Source: Mesorhizobium sp. NZP2298 (lineage in GTDB: Bacteria > Pseudomonadota > Alphaproteobacteria > Rhizobiales > Rhizobiaceae). Taken from it: a stretch of 64,000 nt of DNA. The stretch is from contig NZ_CP033365.1 of the NCBI RefSeq assembly GCF_013170825.1, positions 5,220,001 through 5,284,000 on the forward strand. Reading direction: 5' to 3'. A program made the position numbers and the translations under genes. This document shows, one piece after another, positions 54,831 to 63,695 of this stretch (position 1 is its first letter; each line of letters opens with the position of its first letter). The notes beneath the pieces were generated by a model. That model did no database searches and was not told the DNA's origin. It was given only the letters and a program-made list of their open reading frames with translations.

Positions 54831-55925
54831 TCATTGTCCTCCATCCGGAAGGAGGAAACCCTTTTCCGCCGGCCAGGTCAGCCAGACGGAGTTGCCCTTG
54901 CTCAGCGCCGCGGCCGCGACCTCGTTCGGCACCGAGACGGTCACTTTTGCTCCTTGCCGCGTGGTCAGGTCGAGTTTGGTCGCCGCGCCCAGATAGGTCG
55001 AAGCGATGGCGGTGGCGGCGATGCCGTTTTCGCCGGCGGCTGCCTCCCGCGCGATCGACATGTGCTCCGGCCGGATCGCCAGGATGGCGTCTCCACGGAC
55101 TTTCTCGGCCTTGCAGTGCATGTTGACAGCGCGGTCCTCGCAAAGGCCCGTCGAGCCATTGTCGGCGGGCTTAACCCCCTTCAGCGGCAACATGTTGATC
55201 TCGCCGAGGAATTCGGCGACGAAGCGGTTGTCCGGCTGATCATAGACTTCGTCCGGCGCGCCGACCTGAAGCAGCTTGCCATGATTGAAGATGGCGACGC
55301 GCGAGGACAGCGCCAGCGCCTCGCTCTGGTCGTGGGTAACGAAGACGAAGGTGGTGCCGGTTTCCTGGTGCAGGCGCTTCATCTCGGCCTGCATCTGGCC
55401 GCGCAAGCCCTTGTCCAGCGCCGAGAACGGCTCGTCGAGCAAAAGCACGCCCGGCTCGAACACCAGCGCCCGGGCAAGCGCCACGCGCTGCTGCTGGCCG
55501 CCGGAGAGCTGCGCAGGCAGCTTCTTTTCGTGGCCGATCAGGCCGACGCGCTCGATCATCTCGCCGACACGCTTCTTGATCTCGGAGGCCGATTTCTTGC
55601 GGACCTTGAGCGGGAAGGCGATGTTGGCCTCGACGCTCATATGCGGGAACAGAGCATAGCCCTGGAACACCATGCCGGCGGCGCGCTGCTCGGCCGGGCG
55701 GTTGGTGATGTCGGCGCCATCGCTGAGGAGACGGCCCTCGGTCGGCTGCACGAAGCCGGCCAGGATCATCAGGAAGGTGGTCTTGCCAGAGCCGGAGGGG
55801 CCGAGCAGCGTGAGGAACTCGCCGCGGCCGATATCGAGCGTCAGATTGTCCAACGCACGGAACGAGCCGAAGCTCTTGCCGATCCCGATTGCCTTGATCT
55901 CTGCGGCCCGGCCGGGTTGCTGCAT
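54831..55925 (-). CDS. ABC transporter ATP-binding protein (PotA-like)
   Basis: 364 residues. Walker A GPSGSGKTT at 42-50, the signature LSGGQQQRVALARAL, Walker B VLLLDEPFSALD and switch His VTHDQSEAL. A C-terminal TOBE domain (about 280-360) typical of PotA/MalK-like importers. It powers the permeases at 52795 and 51989 with the binding protein at 53649. Divergent from nothing; upstream lies the LysR gene, on the same strand, 121 bases away. Confidence 0.94.
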   Translation of the reverse strand: MQQPGRAAEIKAIGIGKSFGSFRALDNLTLDIGRGEFLTLLGPSGSGKTTFLMILAGFVQPTEGRLLSDGADITNRPAEQRAAGMVFQGYALFPHMSVEANIAFPLKVRKKSASEIKKRVGEMIERVGLIGHEKKLPAQLSGGQQQRVALARALVFEPGVLLLDEPFSALDKGLRGQMQAEMKRLHQETGTTFVFVTHDQSEALALSSRVAIFNHGKLLQVGAPDEVYDQPDNRFVAEFLGEINMLPLKGVKPADNGSTGLCEDRAVNMHCKAEKVRGDAILAIRPEHMSIAREAAAGENGIAATAIASTYLGAATKLDLTTRQGAKVTVSVPNEVAAAALSKGNSVWLTWPAEKGFLLPDGGQ

Positions 55926-56046
55926 CCTGCCTCTTCCTCAGTCCCAGGCGGAAATCGTAGGCAGGCCGGCGGCTCACCGCAACCGAATAGTTTTCGCCTG
56001 ATCGGCAAATTTGATTCACGTCTGGGCGGCTGGCGCCATTTCGCCC

Positions 56047-56943
56047 TCAATAGGGCTGAATGCGGTTCTCCAAGAGCTTCGACCTCAGCCACCCCGCGAA
56101 CGCGTCCAGCACCGGGTGCGAAGCCTTGGCGTGTTCGGAGACGAGGAAGTAGGAGCGCGGCGACTTGATCGCGATGTCGAACGGCCGGACCAGCCGGCCT
56201 TCGCTGAGTGCCCGGCGGCTGGTCAGTTCGTCGCCCATGGCAATGCCCTGGCCGGCAATCGCCGCCGAGAAGACGAGGTTCATGTCGGAAAAGAAGATGC
56301 CGCCCTCCGTGTCGGGGTTTTCGACCTTGGAAAGGGCCAGCCAGCGCGCCCAATCCTCGGTATCATCGAGATGGAGCAGATTGGCGCGCAACACGTCCGC
56401 TGGCTTCGAAAAGCCGCCGACCTTGTTCAGCAGCGTCGGGCTGCAGAGCGGCGTGAACGAGATTTCGCACAGCAGCTCGGCCATGCGGTTCGGCCAGTTG
56501 CCGACGCCAAAGGCGATGAACGCGTCGGCATCCGCATTGCTGACATCGTCGAGCCGCCGGGGCGTCAGGATACGCAGCGCCACATCGGGGTACATCTGCC
56601 GGAATTCGCCAATATGGGTGCATAGAAACAGCGAGGCGAAGCCCGGGGTGCAGGAGACCGCGAACGAACCGCCGACGCCGGTGCCGGCATCGCGCGTCAC
56701 CGCATCGCCAAGAACGGTAAGCGCCTTGCGCACGTCACTGGCATAGCGCTGGCCGCGCGGAGTGAGCGCGACGCCCTTGCCGATGCGCTCAAGCAGATCG
56801 AAGCCGAGGTCGCGTTCGAGAAGCCGCAACTGGTGACTTACCGCGCTGCGGGTGAGGTGCAGTTCGTCGGCGGCACGCCAGACGCTGCCGTGGCGGGCGA
56901 AACTGTCGAGGGCGCGCAGCGCCTGCGTGGAGGGAATTCTCAA
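56047..56943 (-). CDS. LysR-family regulator (GcvA-like)
   Basis: 298 residues. Helix-turn-helix domain 1-60 (RALDSFARHGSVWRAADELH, SAVSHQLRLLERDLGFDLL), followed by the LysR effector domain (about 92-290). The start appears to be a TTG at 56943 because the N-terminus MRIPSTQALRALDSFAR matches GcvA-type regulators and no ATG is available. It is divergent from the M20 amidohydrolase at 57019 over 75 bases and upstream of the ABC genes, so it probably regulates both sides. Ligand unknown. Confidence 0.85.
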   Translation of the reverse strand: MRIPSTQALRALDSFARHGSVWRAADELHLTRSAVSHQLRLLERDLGFDLLERIGKGVALTPRGQRYASDVRKALTVLGDAVTRDAGTGVGGSFAVSCTPGFASLFLCTHIGEFRQMYPDVALRILTPRRLDDVSNADADAFIAFGVGNWPNRMAELLCEISFTPLCSPTLLNKVGGFSKPADVLRANLLHLDDTEDWARWLALSKVENPDTEGGIFFSDMNLVFSAAIAGQGIAMGDELTSRRALSEGRLVRPFDIAIKSPRSYFLVSEHAKASHPVLDAFAGWLRSKLLENRIQPY

Positions 56944-57018
56944 GAGGTGAACCGAATTTGCACGAACCGGGAAAACATATCACTTTTTGGCGAGCCGCTT
57001 CACTGCTTTCTTTGATGC
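56944..57018. promoter_or_regulatory. Divergent promoter/operator region between LysR and amidohydrolase genes
   Basis: 75 bases separating two divergent starts. LysR regulators usually bind here through T-N11-A palindromes; I see AT-rich sequence (ATATCACTTTTTG) but no clear single motif. Confidence 0.4.
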
Positions 57019-58605
57019 ATGGACAAACCGGTGACGACATCAGCGCAAGAGACGGCCCTTGCCTGCCTCGATGGCATCCAGCCGCTGCTGTCGGCGTGGA
57101 CGCGCACCATCTTCGATTTCGGCGAGACCGCCTGGCGCGAATATCAGTCCGCCGCCTGGTATGTGGAGCGGCTGAAGCGAGAAGGCTTTGCCGTCGAGGA
57201 AGGTTCCGGTGGCATGCCGACCGCGTTCTGCGCCCATTGGACGAATGGCGCCGGGCCGACGGTAGGCCTCTATGCCGAGTATGACGCAGTGCCCGGCAAC
57301 TGCCAGGACGCGGTGACGGTGAAGCAGCCGCGGCCCGGCCTCGGCGTCGAGGCCGGTGGCCACACCGACCCGCATTCGGGGCTCGGCATGGCAAGCCTCG
57401 GCGGCCTCCTGGCCACCAAGGCGGCGATGCAGCACCATGGCATTCCAGGCACGCTGCGCTTCACCGGCGAGCCGGCCGAAAAGGTGCGGGGGTCAAAGCC
57501 GATCCATGCCGCGAAGGGCTACTATGACGGCCTTGCCGGCATGATCTCGTTCCATCCCTTCTACATGCTGCCGCTCTGCAACACGGCGCGCTGGGACACG
57601 CATTGCGGTGCCGCCTACGCCATGATCTACCGCTTTGTGTGCGACGAGCCCGAAAACTGGGTTCGCGCGGGCGATGGCGCGCCGATCCCGCAGGCGCATT
57701 CGGCGGTGCGGGCGCCCGGTGCTAATGACGCGCTGATGACGATGTACATGGCCTCCAGGGCGCTGCGCGATTCCATGTTGCCGCACCAGGGCGGCTGGTC
57801 GATCAGCGAGGCGATCCTGACCGCCGGCCAGGCCACCGCCGACAATCTGCCGGCGGGGCTGGCCGAGATCCAGTACATGATCCGCGTGCCGACCATTGCC
57901 ATGGCCGAACAGGTCACCGCCGTGCTCGACCGCAATGCCGCGGCCGCCGCCGCGATCAGCGGCTGTCGATACGAGCGCCATTGGGTTTCGAAGTCGCGGC
58001 CCGGACTAGGCAATCACGCCATGGCCGGGATCGCCTATGACGCGCTCTCGACGGTCGGACCACCACACTGGGACGAGCCCGCAAAGGCCGTCGCGCGCGA
58101 AATCCAGGTCAACGCCGGTGGTACGGCAACCGAAAATCCCTTCATTGATGAGCTGGAGAGGCTGATTTCGCCACAGGAGGCCGAGGCGATCCTGCGCCGC
58201 GACCTGCCGCCCTCGCAGATGAATTCGACCTCCGACGACTACACCGACATGAGCTGGCATGCGCCGACCGCGCGCTTCTATGTCGCGCGTCCGGCGCTGC
58301 GTTCGGCGAATGGCCACGTTTATCCCTCCTGGGTAATGAATGCGCTGGGCGGCATCTCCGCCACCATCGACCCGATGGTCACCTGTGCGGCCAAGACGGT
58401 CGCGCTGTCGGCGCTGCGCCTGCTCGAGGATAGAAAAGCCCGCGATGCGGCGATGGACGAGTTCATCACCCGTACCGGCGGCGGCGTTGGCGGCGCGAAC
58501 TGGATCGCGCCGCTGTGCGACTATGAACCGCCGATCAATTTCCGTTGGCCGGAATACGTCTCCACGGCGCGCGGCCGCGACTGGTGGATCCCAAGCAATG
58601 CATGA
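57019..58605 (+). CDS. M20-family metal-dependent amidohydrolase/carboxypeptidase homologue
   Basis: 528 residues, longer than typical M20D enzymes. Recognisable are GPTVGLYAEYDAVPGNCQDA near residue 80-98, HTDPHSGLGMASLGG at about 115-129 (His115, Asp117 and His119 as metal-site candidates) and TGEPAEKVRGSKPIHAAKGY at about 149-168. In classic M20 enzymes the last motif reads EE, with the first Glu as general base and the second a metal ligand; here it reads E154-K155. It should cleave an amide or N-acyl bond. It is the first gene of a pair with the DDAH-like gene 40 bases downstream. Confidence 0.85.
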   Translation: MDKPVTTSAQETALACLDGIQPLLSAWTRTIFDFGETAWREYQSAAWYVERLKREGFAVEEGSGGMPTAFCAHWTNGAGPTVGLYAEYDAVPGNCQDAVTVKQPRPGLGVEAGGHTDPHSGLGMASLGGLLATKAAMQHHGIPGTLRFTGEPAEKVRGSKPIHAAKGYYDGLAGMISFHPFYMLPLCNTARWDTHCGAAYAMIYRFVCDEPENWVRAGDGAPIPQAHSAVRAPGANDALMTMYMASRALRDSMLPHQGGWSISEAILTAGQATADNLPAGLAEIQYMIRVPTIAMAEQVTAVLDRNAAAAAAISGCRYERHWVSKSRPGLGNHAMAGIAYDALSTVGPPHWDEPAKAVAREIQVNAGGTATENPFIDELERLISPQEAEAILRRDLPPSQMNSTSDDYTDMSWHAPTARFYVARPALRSANGHVYPSWVMNALGGISATIDPMVTCAAKTVALSALRLLEDRKARDAAMDEFITRTGGGVGGANWIAPLCDYEPPINFRWPEYVSTARGRDWWIPSNA

Positions 58606-58645
58606 CCCGACCAACCCTTGAGAACAAGCCCACGAGGAGAACACC

Positions 58646-59578
58646 ATGACCGTTCATGATCGCATCGTCGCCGAGCCGTTTTCGCTGCAACGCCGCAATT
58701 CGGCAGGCGGCACCAAGCCGCTGACCGCCTGGGGTTTCGCCAACGAAACCGACGTGCTGACCGACGTGCTGCTCGGATCGCCGAACTTCCTGCGCCATCT
58801 GTCGACCAGTTCGCTGTCACGAAAACATCTGCGCGAAGCGCCGTGCAACGTCCAGATCGCGCAGGCGCAGCACAAGGACCTGGTTGCCGCCTACGAGCAT
58901 TTCGGTGTCAACATCCACTGGCACGAGCCGACGCCGGAACTACCGATGCAGGTTTATTCCCGCGATTCCAGCGTCATGACGCCCTATGGCGCCATCATCA
59001 CCGCCATGGCCAACTGGTGGCGGCGCGGCGAGAACTACGCCGCCATCCGCACCTACGAAAAGCTCGGCATCCCGATCTATGACATGGTCACGGCGGGTAC
59101 GTTCGAGGGCGGCGACTTCAACGTCATCGAAGAGGGCGTGGTGCTGATCGGCTGCGGCGGCGCCCGCACGCAGGAGGAAGGTGCGCGCCAGGTGCAGGCA
59201 TGGTTCGACAAGGAGGGCTGGGAGACGCGCATCGCCTTCATCGACGAATACTATGTCCATATCGACCTGATGGTGGTGCCGATCGCCGAAAAGCTCACCG
59301 CGGTCTGCCTCGCCTGCACCGAGCCCGGCATTGTCGACTGGCTGAAGGGCAAGGGCCACGAGATCATCGACGTGCCCTTCCAGGACACGATGGCGCTCGG
59401 CTGCAACTTCATGTCGCTCGGCAAGGACCGGGTGATCGCGCCGACGTCCTCGAAGACGCTGATCGAAAAGCTCAAGGCGCGCGGCTTCGAGGTCGCGGCC
59501 GTCGACATGAGCGAGATCTCCAAGACCGGTGGCGGTATCCACTGCATGGCGCAGGCGCTGAAGCGCGAAGCGGCGTGA
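58646..59578 (+). CDS. DDAH/amidinotransferase-superfamily hydrolase (dimethylarginine dimethylaminohydrolase-like)
   Basis: 310 residues of the guanidino-modifying (GME) superfamily. It would attack the guanidinium carbon of an arginine analogue. Candidate active-site residues are Cys300 in TGGGIHCMAQAL, His205 in YYVHIDLM and Glu154 with Asp157 in FEGGDFNV, the C-H-E/D arrangement of DDAH and arginine deiminase. The N-terminal part (GSPNFLRHLS) differs from classical DDAH. GAGGAG ribosome site 8 bases upstream. With the polyamine-like transporter and M20 enzyme it suggests uptake and degradation of a guanidino compound. Exact substrate unknown. Confidence 0.87.
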   Translation: MTVHDRIVAEPFSLQRRNSAGGTKPLTAWGFANETDVLTDVLLGSPNFLRHLSTSSLSRKHLREAPCNVQIAQAQHKDLVAAYEHFGVNIHWHEPTPELPMQVYSRDSSVMTPYGAIITAMANWWRRGENYAAIRTYEKLGIPIYDMVTAGTFEGGDFNVIEEGVVLIGCGGARTQEEGARQVQAWFDKEGWETRIAFIDEYYVHIDLMVVPIAEKLTAVCLACTEPGIVDWLKGKGHEIIDVPFQDTMALGCNFMSLGKDRVIAPTSSKTLIEKLKARGFEVAAVDMSEISKTGGGIHCMAQALKREAA

Positions 59579-59772
59579 ACGGTCCAGGCTTTTCGGGTGG
59601 GGCGATCGGTTACAGCCGTTCTCCCCGCTCCGCCATCGACAAACCTTGCGGCTGTGTCCTCGCCGCCCTTGTGAGCGTCGGCAAAATGGATGAATAGTCC
59701 AAACAGGGCGCCGCCCTGAAATTGCCCGCTTGCGGTTTTCAGGTCGCGCCACAGCCGAGCCGGGTTTTTTGA

Positions 59773-61926
59773 ATGGTCAGCCCTGAACAGCGTAAGAGAA
59801 GAGGTCCGATCGCCTCCCGCCTTCTGGCGCTGGATGCCTGGATCGATTCCTCGCTCTACGAGATCGGGTTCAAGGCGCGCCAGTTCTGGGAGGCGGCGAC
59901 AATCTTCTCGCGGCGCTTCCGTCTCAAGGGCTGGCGTCGCGGCATCATCGAGATTTTGAGCGAAGGTTTTACGCTCGGCGCCGGCGGCATTGTGGTGATG
60001 CTGGCGCTGGCCATCCCGGCGTTCCAGGATACGGCCGGCGACTGGCGCGCCCAGGGCGATTTCGCCGTCACCTTCCTCGACCGCTATGGCAACGAGATCG
60101 GCCAGCGCGGCATCATCCAGCGCGACTCGGTGCCGGTCGACGAGATGCCCGATCACGTCATCAAGGCAGTGCTCGCCACCGAGGATCGGCGTTTCTTCGA
60201 TCACTACGGCATTGATGTTCTGGGCCTGTCGCGCGCGATCTTCGAGAATGTGCGCGCGAACTCGGTCGTCCAGGGCGGCTCCAGCATCACCCAGCAGCTG
60301 GCCAAGAACCTGTTCCTGACCAATGAGCGAACCTTCGAACGCAAGATCAAGGAGGCCTTCCTGTCGCTGTGGCTCGAAGCCAATCTGTCGAAGAAGGAAA
60401 TCCTGCAGCTCTATCTCGACCGGGCCTATATGGGCGGCGGCACGTTCGGCATCGAAGCGGCGGCCGACTTTTATTTCGGCAAGAGCGTCAAGGACCTGAA
60501 CCTTGCCGAGGCGGCAATGCTGGCCGGCCTGTTCAAGGCGCCGACCAAATACGCGCCGCACATCAACCTGCCGGCGGCGCGCGCTCGCGCCAACGTGGTG
60601 CTGTCCAACCTGGTCGATTCCGGCTTCATGACCGAAGGCCAGGTGCTGCAGGCAAGACTGCACCCGGCCGACGTCGTCGACCGCGGCGAACAGAAGAGTC
60701 CCGACTATTTCCTCGACTGGGCCTTCGACGAGGTCAAGAAGATCGCCAAGCCTGGCCAGCACTCGCTGGTTGCCCACACCACCTTCGACGCCAACATCCA
60801 GAAGGCGGCGGAAGAGTCCGTCGAATTCCACCTGCGCCAGTTCGGCAAGGAGTACAACGTCACTGAAGGCGCAGTGGTCGTCATCGAGACCAATGGCGCG
60901 GTGCGGGCGATCGTCGGCGGCCGCGACTACGGCGCCAGCCAGTTCAACCGCGCCACCAAGGCGCTGCGCCAGACCGGCTCGTCGTTCAAGCCCTATGTCT
61001 ACGCCACGGCGATGGAGCATGGCTTCACGCCGAACTCTGTCATTTCGGGCGGACCGATCAGCTGGGGCAACTGGTCGCCGCACAATTACGGTGGCGAGTC
61101 GGCGGGCAACATCACGCTGCTGATGGCGATGGCCAAGTCAATCAACACCGTGCCGGTGCGGCTGGCCAAGGACCATCTCGGCATCGGTCCGATCAAGGCG
61201 ATGGCGGAATCATTCGGGGTGGAATCGCCGCTGGAGGGGCACAAGACCATGGTGCTCGGCACTTCGGGCATGACCGTGATGGACCAGGCGACGGGCTACA
61301 GCGTGTTCGCCCAGAACGGCTTCGTCGGTTCCCGGCACGGCATCACCCAGCTCGTCACCCGCACCGGCGACGTGGTGTATGACTGGACCAAGGATGCGCC
61401 GCCGCCGCACCGGGTGCTCTCCGAGCAGGCGCTGAGATCCATGAACACCATGCTGACGGCAGTACCCGTGATGGGCACGGCCCGGCGTGCCCAGATTCCC
61501 AACATCGTCGTCGCCGGCAAGACCGGCACGACGCAATCCTACCGCGATGCCTGGTTCGTCGGCTTCACCGGCAACTACACGGCGGCCGTGTGGCTGGGCA
61601 ATGATGATTTCACCCCGACCAAGAACATGACCGGCGGCTCGCTGCCGGCGATGGTGTGGCAGCGCCTGATGGTCTACGCGCACCAGAACATCGATCTGAA
61701 GCCGATCCCCGGCATCGACAAGCCGTTCGTCGACGAGGAAATCGCGGCCAAGGCCGCGGACGCGCAGAAGAAGAGCGAGGAACAGGCCGCGGCCGAGGCG
61801 GCCGCCGAACGCCCGCCGGTGCTGTCGAGCCGGACAACGCAGACGCTGAGGGACATGACTCAGCTGTTCCAGTCGGCGCCCAAACTCGACGCCCCTGCCC
61901 CGCCCGAAACGCTTTCGGCGCTGTGA
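59773..61926 (+). CDS. Penicillin-binding protein 1A, bifunctional peptidoglycan synthase
   Basis: 717 residues. One N-terminal membrane helix (about 65-85), a GT51 glycosyltransferase domain (about 110-290; catalytic Glu137 in TEDRRFFDHYGID) and a transpeptidase domain with Ser403 in S-S-F-K406, SIN at 456-458 and KTGTT at 583-587. The motifs are complete, so it should polymerise and crosslink peptidoglycan in the periplasm. An alanine/glutamate-rich C-terminal tail follows. It precedes the DUF1214/DUF1254 pair across a 48-bp repeat. Confidence 0.95.
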   Translation: MVSPEQRKRRGPIASRLLALDAWIDSSLYEIGFKARQFWEAATIFSRRFRLKGWRRGIIEILSEGFTLGAGGIVVMLALAIPAFQDTAGDWRAQGDFAVTFLDRYGNEIGQRGIIQRDSVPVDEMPDHVIKAVLATEDRRFFDHYGIDVLGLSRAIFENVRANSVVQGGSSITQQLAKNLFLTNERTFERKIKEAFLSLWLEANLSKKEILQLYLDRAYMGGGTFGIEAAADFYFGKSVKDLNLAEAAMLAGLFKAPTKYAPHINLPAARARANVVLSNLVDSGFMTEGQVLQARLHPADVVDRGEQKSPDYFLDWAFDEVKKIAKPGQHSLVAHTTFDANIQKAAEESVEFHLRQFGKEYNVTEGAVVVIETNGAVRAIVGGRDYGASQFNRATKALRQTGSSFKPYVYATAMEHGFTPNSVISGGPISWGNWSPHNYGGESAGNITLLMAMAKSINTVPVRLAKDHLGIGPIKAMAESFGVESPLEGHKTMVLGTSGMTVMDQATGYSVFAQNGFVGSRHGITQLVTRTGDVVYDWTKDAPPPHRVLSEQALRSMNTMLTAVPVMGTARRAQIPNIVVAGKTGTTQSYRDAWFVGFTGNYTAAVWLGNDDFTPTKNMTGGSLPAMVWQRLMVYAHQNIDLKPIPGIDKPFVDEEIAAKAADAQKKSEEQAAAEAAAERPPVLSSRTTQTLRDMTQLFQSAPKLDAPAPPETLSAL

Positions 61927-61962
61927 CATCCGCCCCGGCGCGGGTTTTAGCTCTTTGTTTTT

Positions 61963-62010
61963 ATGCATGTCGTTCTCCCAAAACCGAGGCCACTTTCGGG
62001 CGACATGCAT
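61963..62010. repeat. 48-bp palindromic intergenic repeat, copy 3
   Basis: Arms ATGCATGTCG (61963-61972) and CGACATGCAT (62001-62010), inner CCCAAAA and TTTCGGG-type arms. Nearly identical to the copies at 3993 and 47106, and here lies between PBP1A and the DUF1214 gene. Confidence 0.85.
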
Positions 62011-62101
62011 TAGCCGAGGTGCAAATCCACCACGCCGGCTTGCCACGAGGCCCCACGCCGCGATATCCCCGAACGGCAATCCTTCGCGCACGCGGCCCTT
62101 C

Positions 62102-62686
62102 ATGCTCAAGAATGCCTTCCTGATGCTGCTTTCGCTTGCCATAGCCATTGGCGGCGGCGGCGCCAGTGTCTGGTATGCGCTGAATATCCAGGACGGCGTC
62201 GGGGCGATCCGCATCGGCCAATGGACCGCCTTCCCCGATATCGGCACGCCGGCCGCCGACCCCTATTCCAAGGCGCGCGTGGCGCGCGAGGGCGTGCTGG
62301 CGCTCGGCCGCGCCGAGGGCCTGTCCTTCGTCGCGGAAAATGATGCTGCCGGCGACCAGCTCAAGCGGGAATGCAGCTACAGAATAGAGGGCGGATTTCC
62401 GACAGCCCGCTTCTGGACGCTCTACGCCGCCGATCAATCGCTCGGCGTCGTCGAGACCGGCAAGCCGCGGCTTGCGGCCCTTCAGTCCTACGAGGTGCTG
62501 CGCCAGGCCGACAATTCGGTGATCATTTCAGTCGGCCATCACCCGATGCCCGGCAACTGGCTTTTGACCGACGGTTCCGGCCGGATGTATTTCGTCCTGA
62601 CCTTCTACGACACGCCCATCGCCAGCAGCACCGGCCTATCGGACGTTTCGCTGCCCAGGATCGTGAAGGCCGGCTGCGATGCGTAA
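62102..62686 (+). CDS. DUF1214-domain protein
   Basis: 194 residues. One N-terminal membrane helix (about 5-25: LMLLSLAIAIGGGGASVWYA) and a mature beta-rich domain ending YFVLTFYDTPIASSTG and SLPRIVKAGCDA. In many alphaproteobacteria a DUF1214 gene is directly followed by a DUF1254 gene, as here, and the pair often sits near PBP1A. Function unknown. The ATG at 62102 precedes the helix; the reading frame overlaps the start of the next gene by 8 bases. Confidence 0.85.
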   Translation: MLKNAFLMLLSLAIAIGGGGASVWYALNIQDGVGAIRIGQWTAFPDIGTPAADPYSKARVAREGVLALGRAEGLSFVAENDAAGDQLKRECSYRIEGGFPTARFWTLYAADQSLGVVETGKPRLAALQSYEVLRQADNSVIISVGHHPMPGNWLLTDGSGRMYFVLTFYDTPIASSTGLSDVSLPRIVKAGCDA

Positions 62687-63248
62687 TGTCCCAGCCGCGC
62701 TGCGCCGTCTTTTCCATGCCGTCCTGCTCGGCGTTGTCGGCGCCGGCATCGTGCACATCGTGGTGCTGCTTCTGGTGCCGGAATTTTCAGAACGCGACGC
62801 CTGGTCGCGCCTGTCCATGGCGTCCGATCTCTACAGAATGAACCGGCTCGATGCCGAGGCGGGCGGCGCGCCGGTGGTGAAATCGGTCGACCCGCTATTC
62901 TATGCCACGGCCTGCCGGTTCGACCTCGAGGAAGGAATGGTTCGGATCAAGGCGCCGGGGAACGTCCCCTTCTGGTCGGTCTCGGTCTATGACCGCAGTG
63001 GCCACAATGTCTATTCCTTCAACGATCGTACGGCGACCGGCGGTAAGCTCGACGCGGTTGTGCTGACACCTGCCCAGATGATCGATGTGCGCCAGGACTT
63101 GCCCGAGGATTTGCAGGGGGCGATCTTCGTCGAAGCGCCGATCGACGAGGGCATCTTCGTCATCCGCAGCTTCGTGCCGGACGACAGCTGGAAGCCGATC
63201 GTGTCGCGCTTTCTCGATCAGAGTTCCTGCGAGTTGCAGGATTTCTAA
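62679..63248 (+). CDS. DUF1254-domain protein
   Basis: 189 residues. Membrane helix about 11-31 (AVLLGVVGAGIVHIVVLLLV), then a DUF1254-type periplasmic domain with VDPLFYATACRFDLEEGMVR, NVPFWSVSVYDRSGHNVYSF and FVIRSFVPDDSWK. It overlaps the DUF1214 gene by 8 bases, so the two are translated together. Function unknown. A small hairpin (63276-63293) follows. Confidence 0.85.
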   Translation: MRNVPAALRRLFHAVLLGVVGAGIVHIVVLLLVPEFSERDAWSRLSMASDLYRMNRLDAEAGGAPVVKSVDPLFYATACRFDLEEGMVRIKAPGNVPFWSVSVYDRSGHNVYSFNDRTATGGKLDAVVLTPAQMIDVRQDLPEDLQGAIFVEAPIDEGIFVIRSFVPDDSWKPIVSRFLDQSSCELQDF

Positions 63249-63299
63249 GCCGCTAGCCAAAAACCCAGAGCTGACGGCCTGACGGACCAGGCCGCGGCT

Positions 63300-63485
63300 T
63301 CAGTGATGCGGCACCGGTGTCCGCGGCGATCCCGGCTTGTCGGGCCCGGCCGGCCGCGCTTCAGCGGTGCTGGACCGCTCATAGCGGATGCCGGGAAAGA
63401 TGATGACCGCCGCCGGTATTTCGGTGGTTTGCTTGGCTCGATTGGTCGGTGCCGCACGCGGCACGAAAGACAGTACCATGCCCAT
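63300..63485 (-). CDS. Small conserved hypothetical protein
   Basis: 61 residues starting at ATG 63485, with AGAGGA 9-14 bases upstream. The centre reads VLSFVPRAAPTNRAKQ and VIIFPGIRYERSS, a pattern I recall from short rhizobial proteins of unknown function. No membrane helix or catalytic motif. Convergent with the DUF1254 gene. An alternative start 19 codons upstream (63542) is possible. Confidence 0.5.
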   Translation of the reverse strand: MGMVLSFVPRAAPTNRAKQTTEIPAAVIIFPGIRYERSSTAEARPAGPDKPGSPRTPVPHH

Positions 63486-63695
63486 GATTCGCGCATTCCT
63501 CTCGGTTTCCCCGGAGCACAACGCAACGCCTCCAAATATCATTAAGGCCGGCAGAGGGTTAACGGAGCGCTAACGGATCACCGCTAACTTGATCTTTGTC
63601 TTGAGGTCTGGACGTTCTGACCAAGGCAATCGCGAAACCGACATGGTCCCGGTCGAGCGTGATCAAGGCTTTGTATCGAGTATCGGGTATCCTTC

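Noticed and set aside
59251..61083. 610-codon frame opposite PBP1A and the DDAH-like gene
   Set aside because: Antisense shadow; both plus-strand genes have complete active-site motifs.
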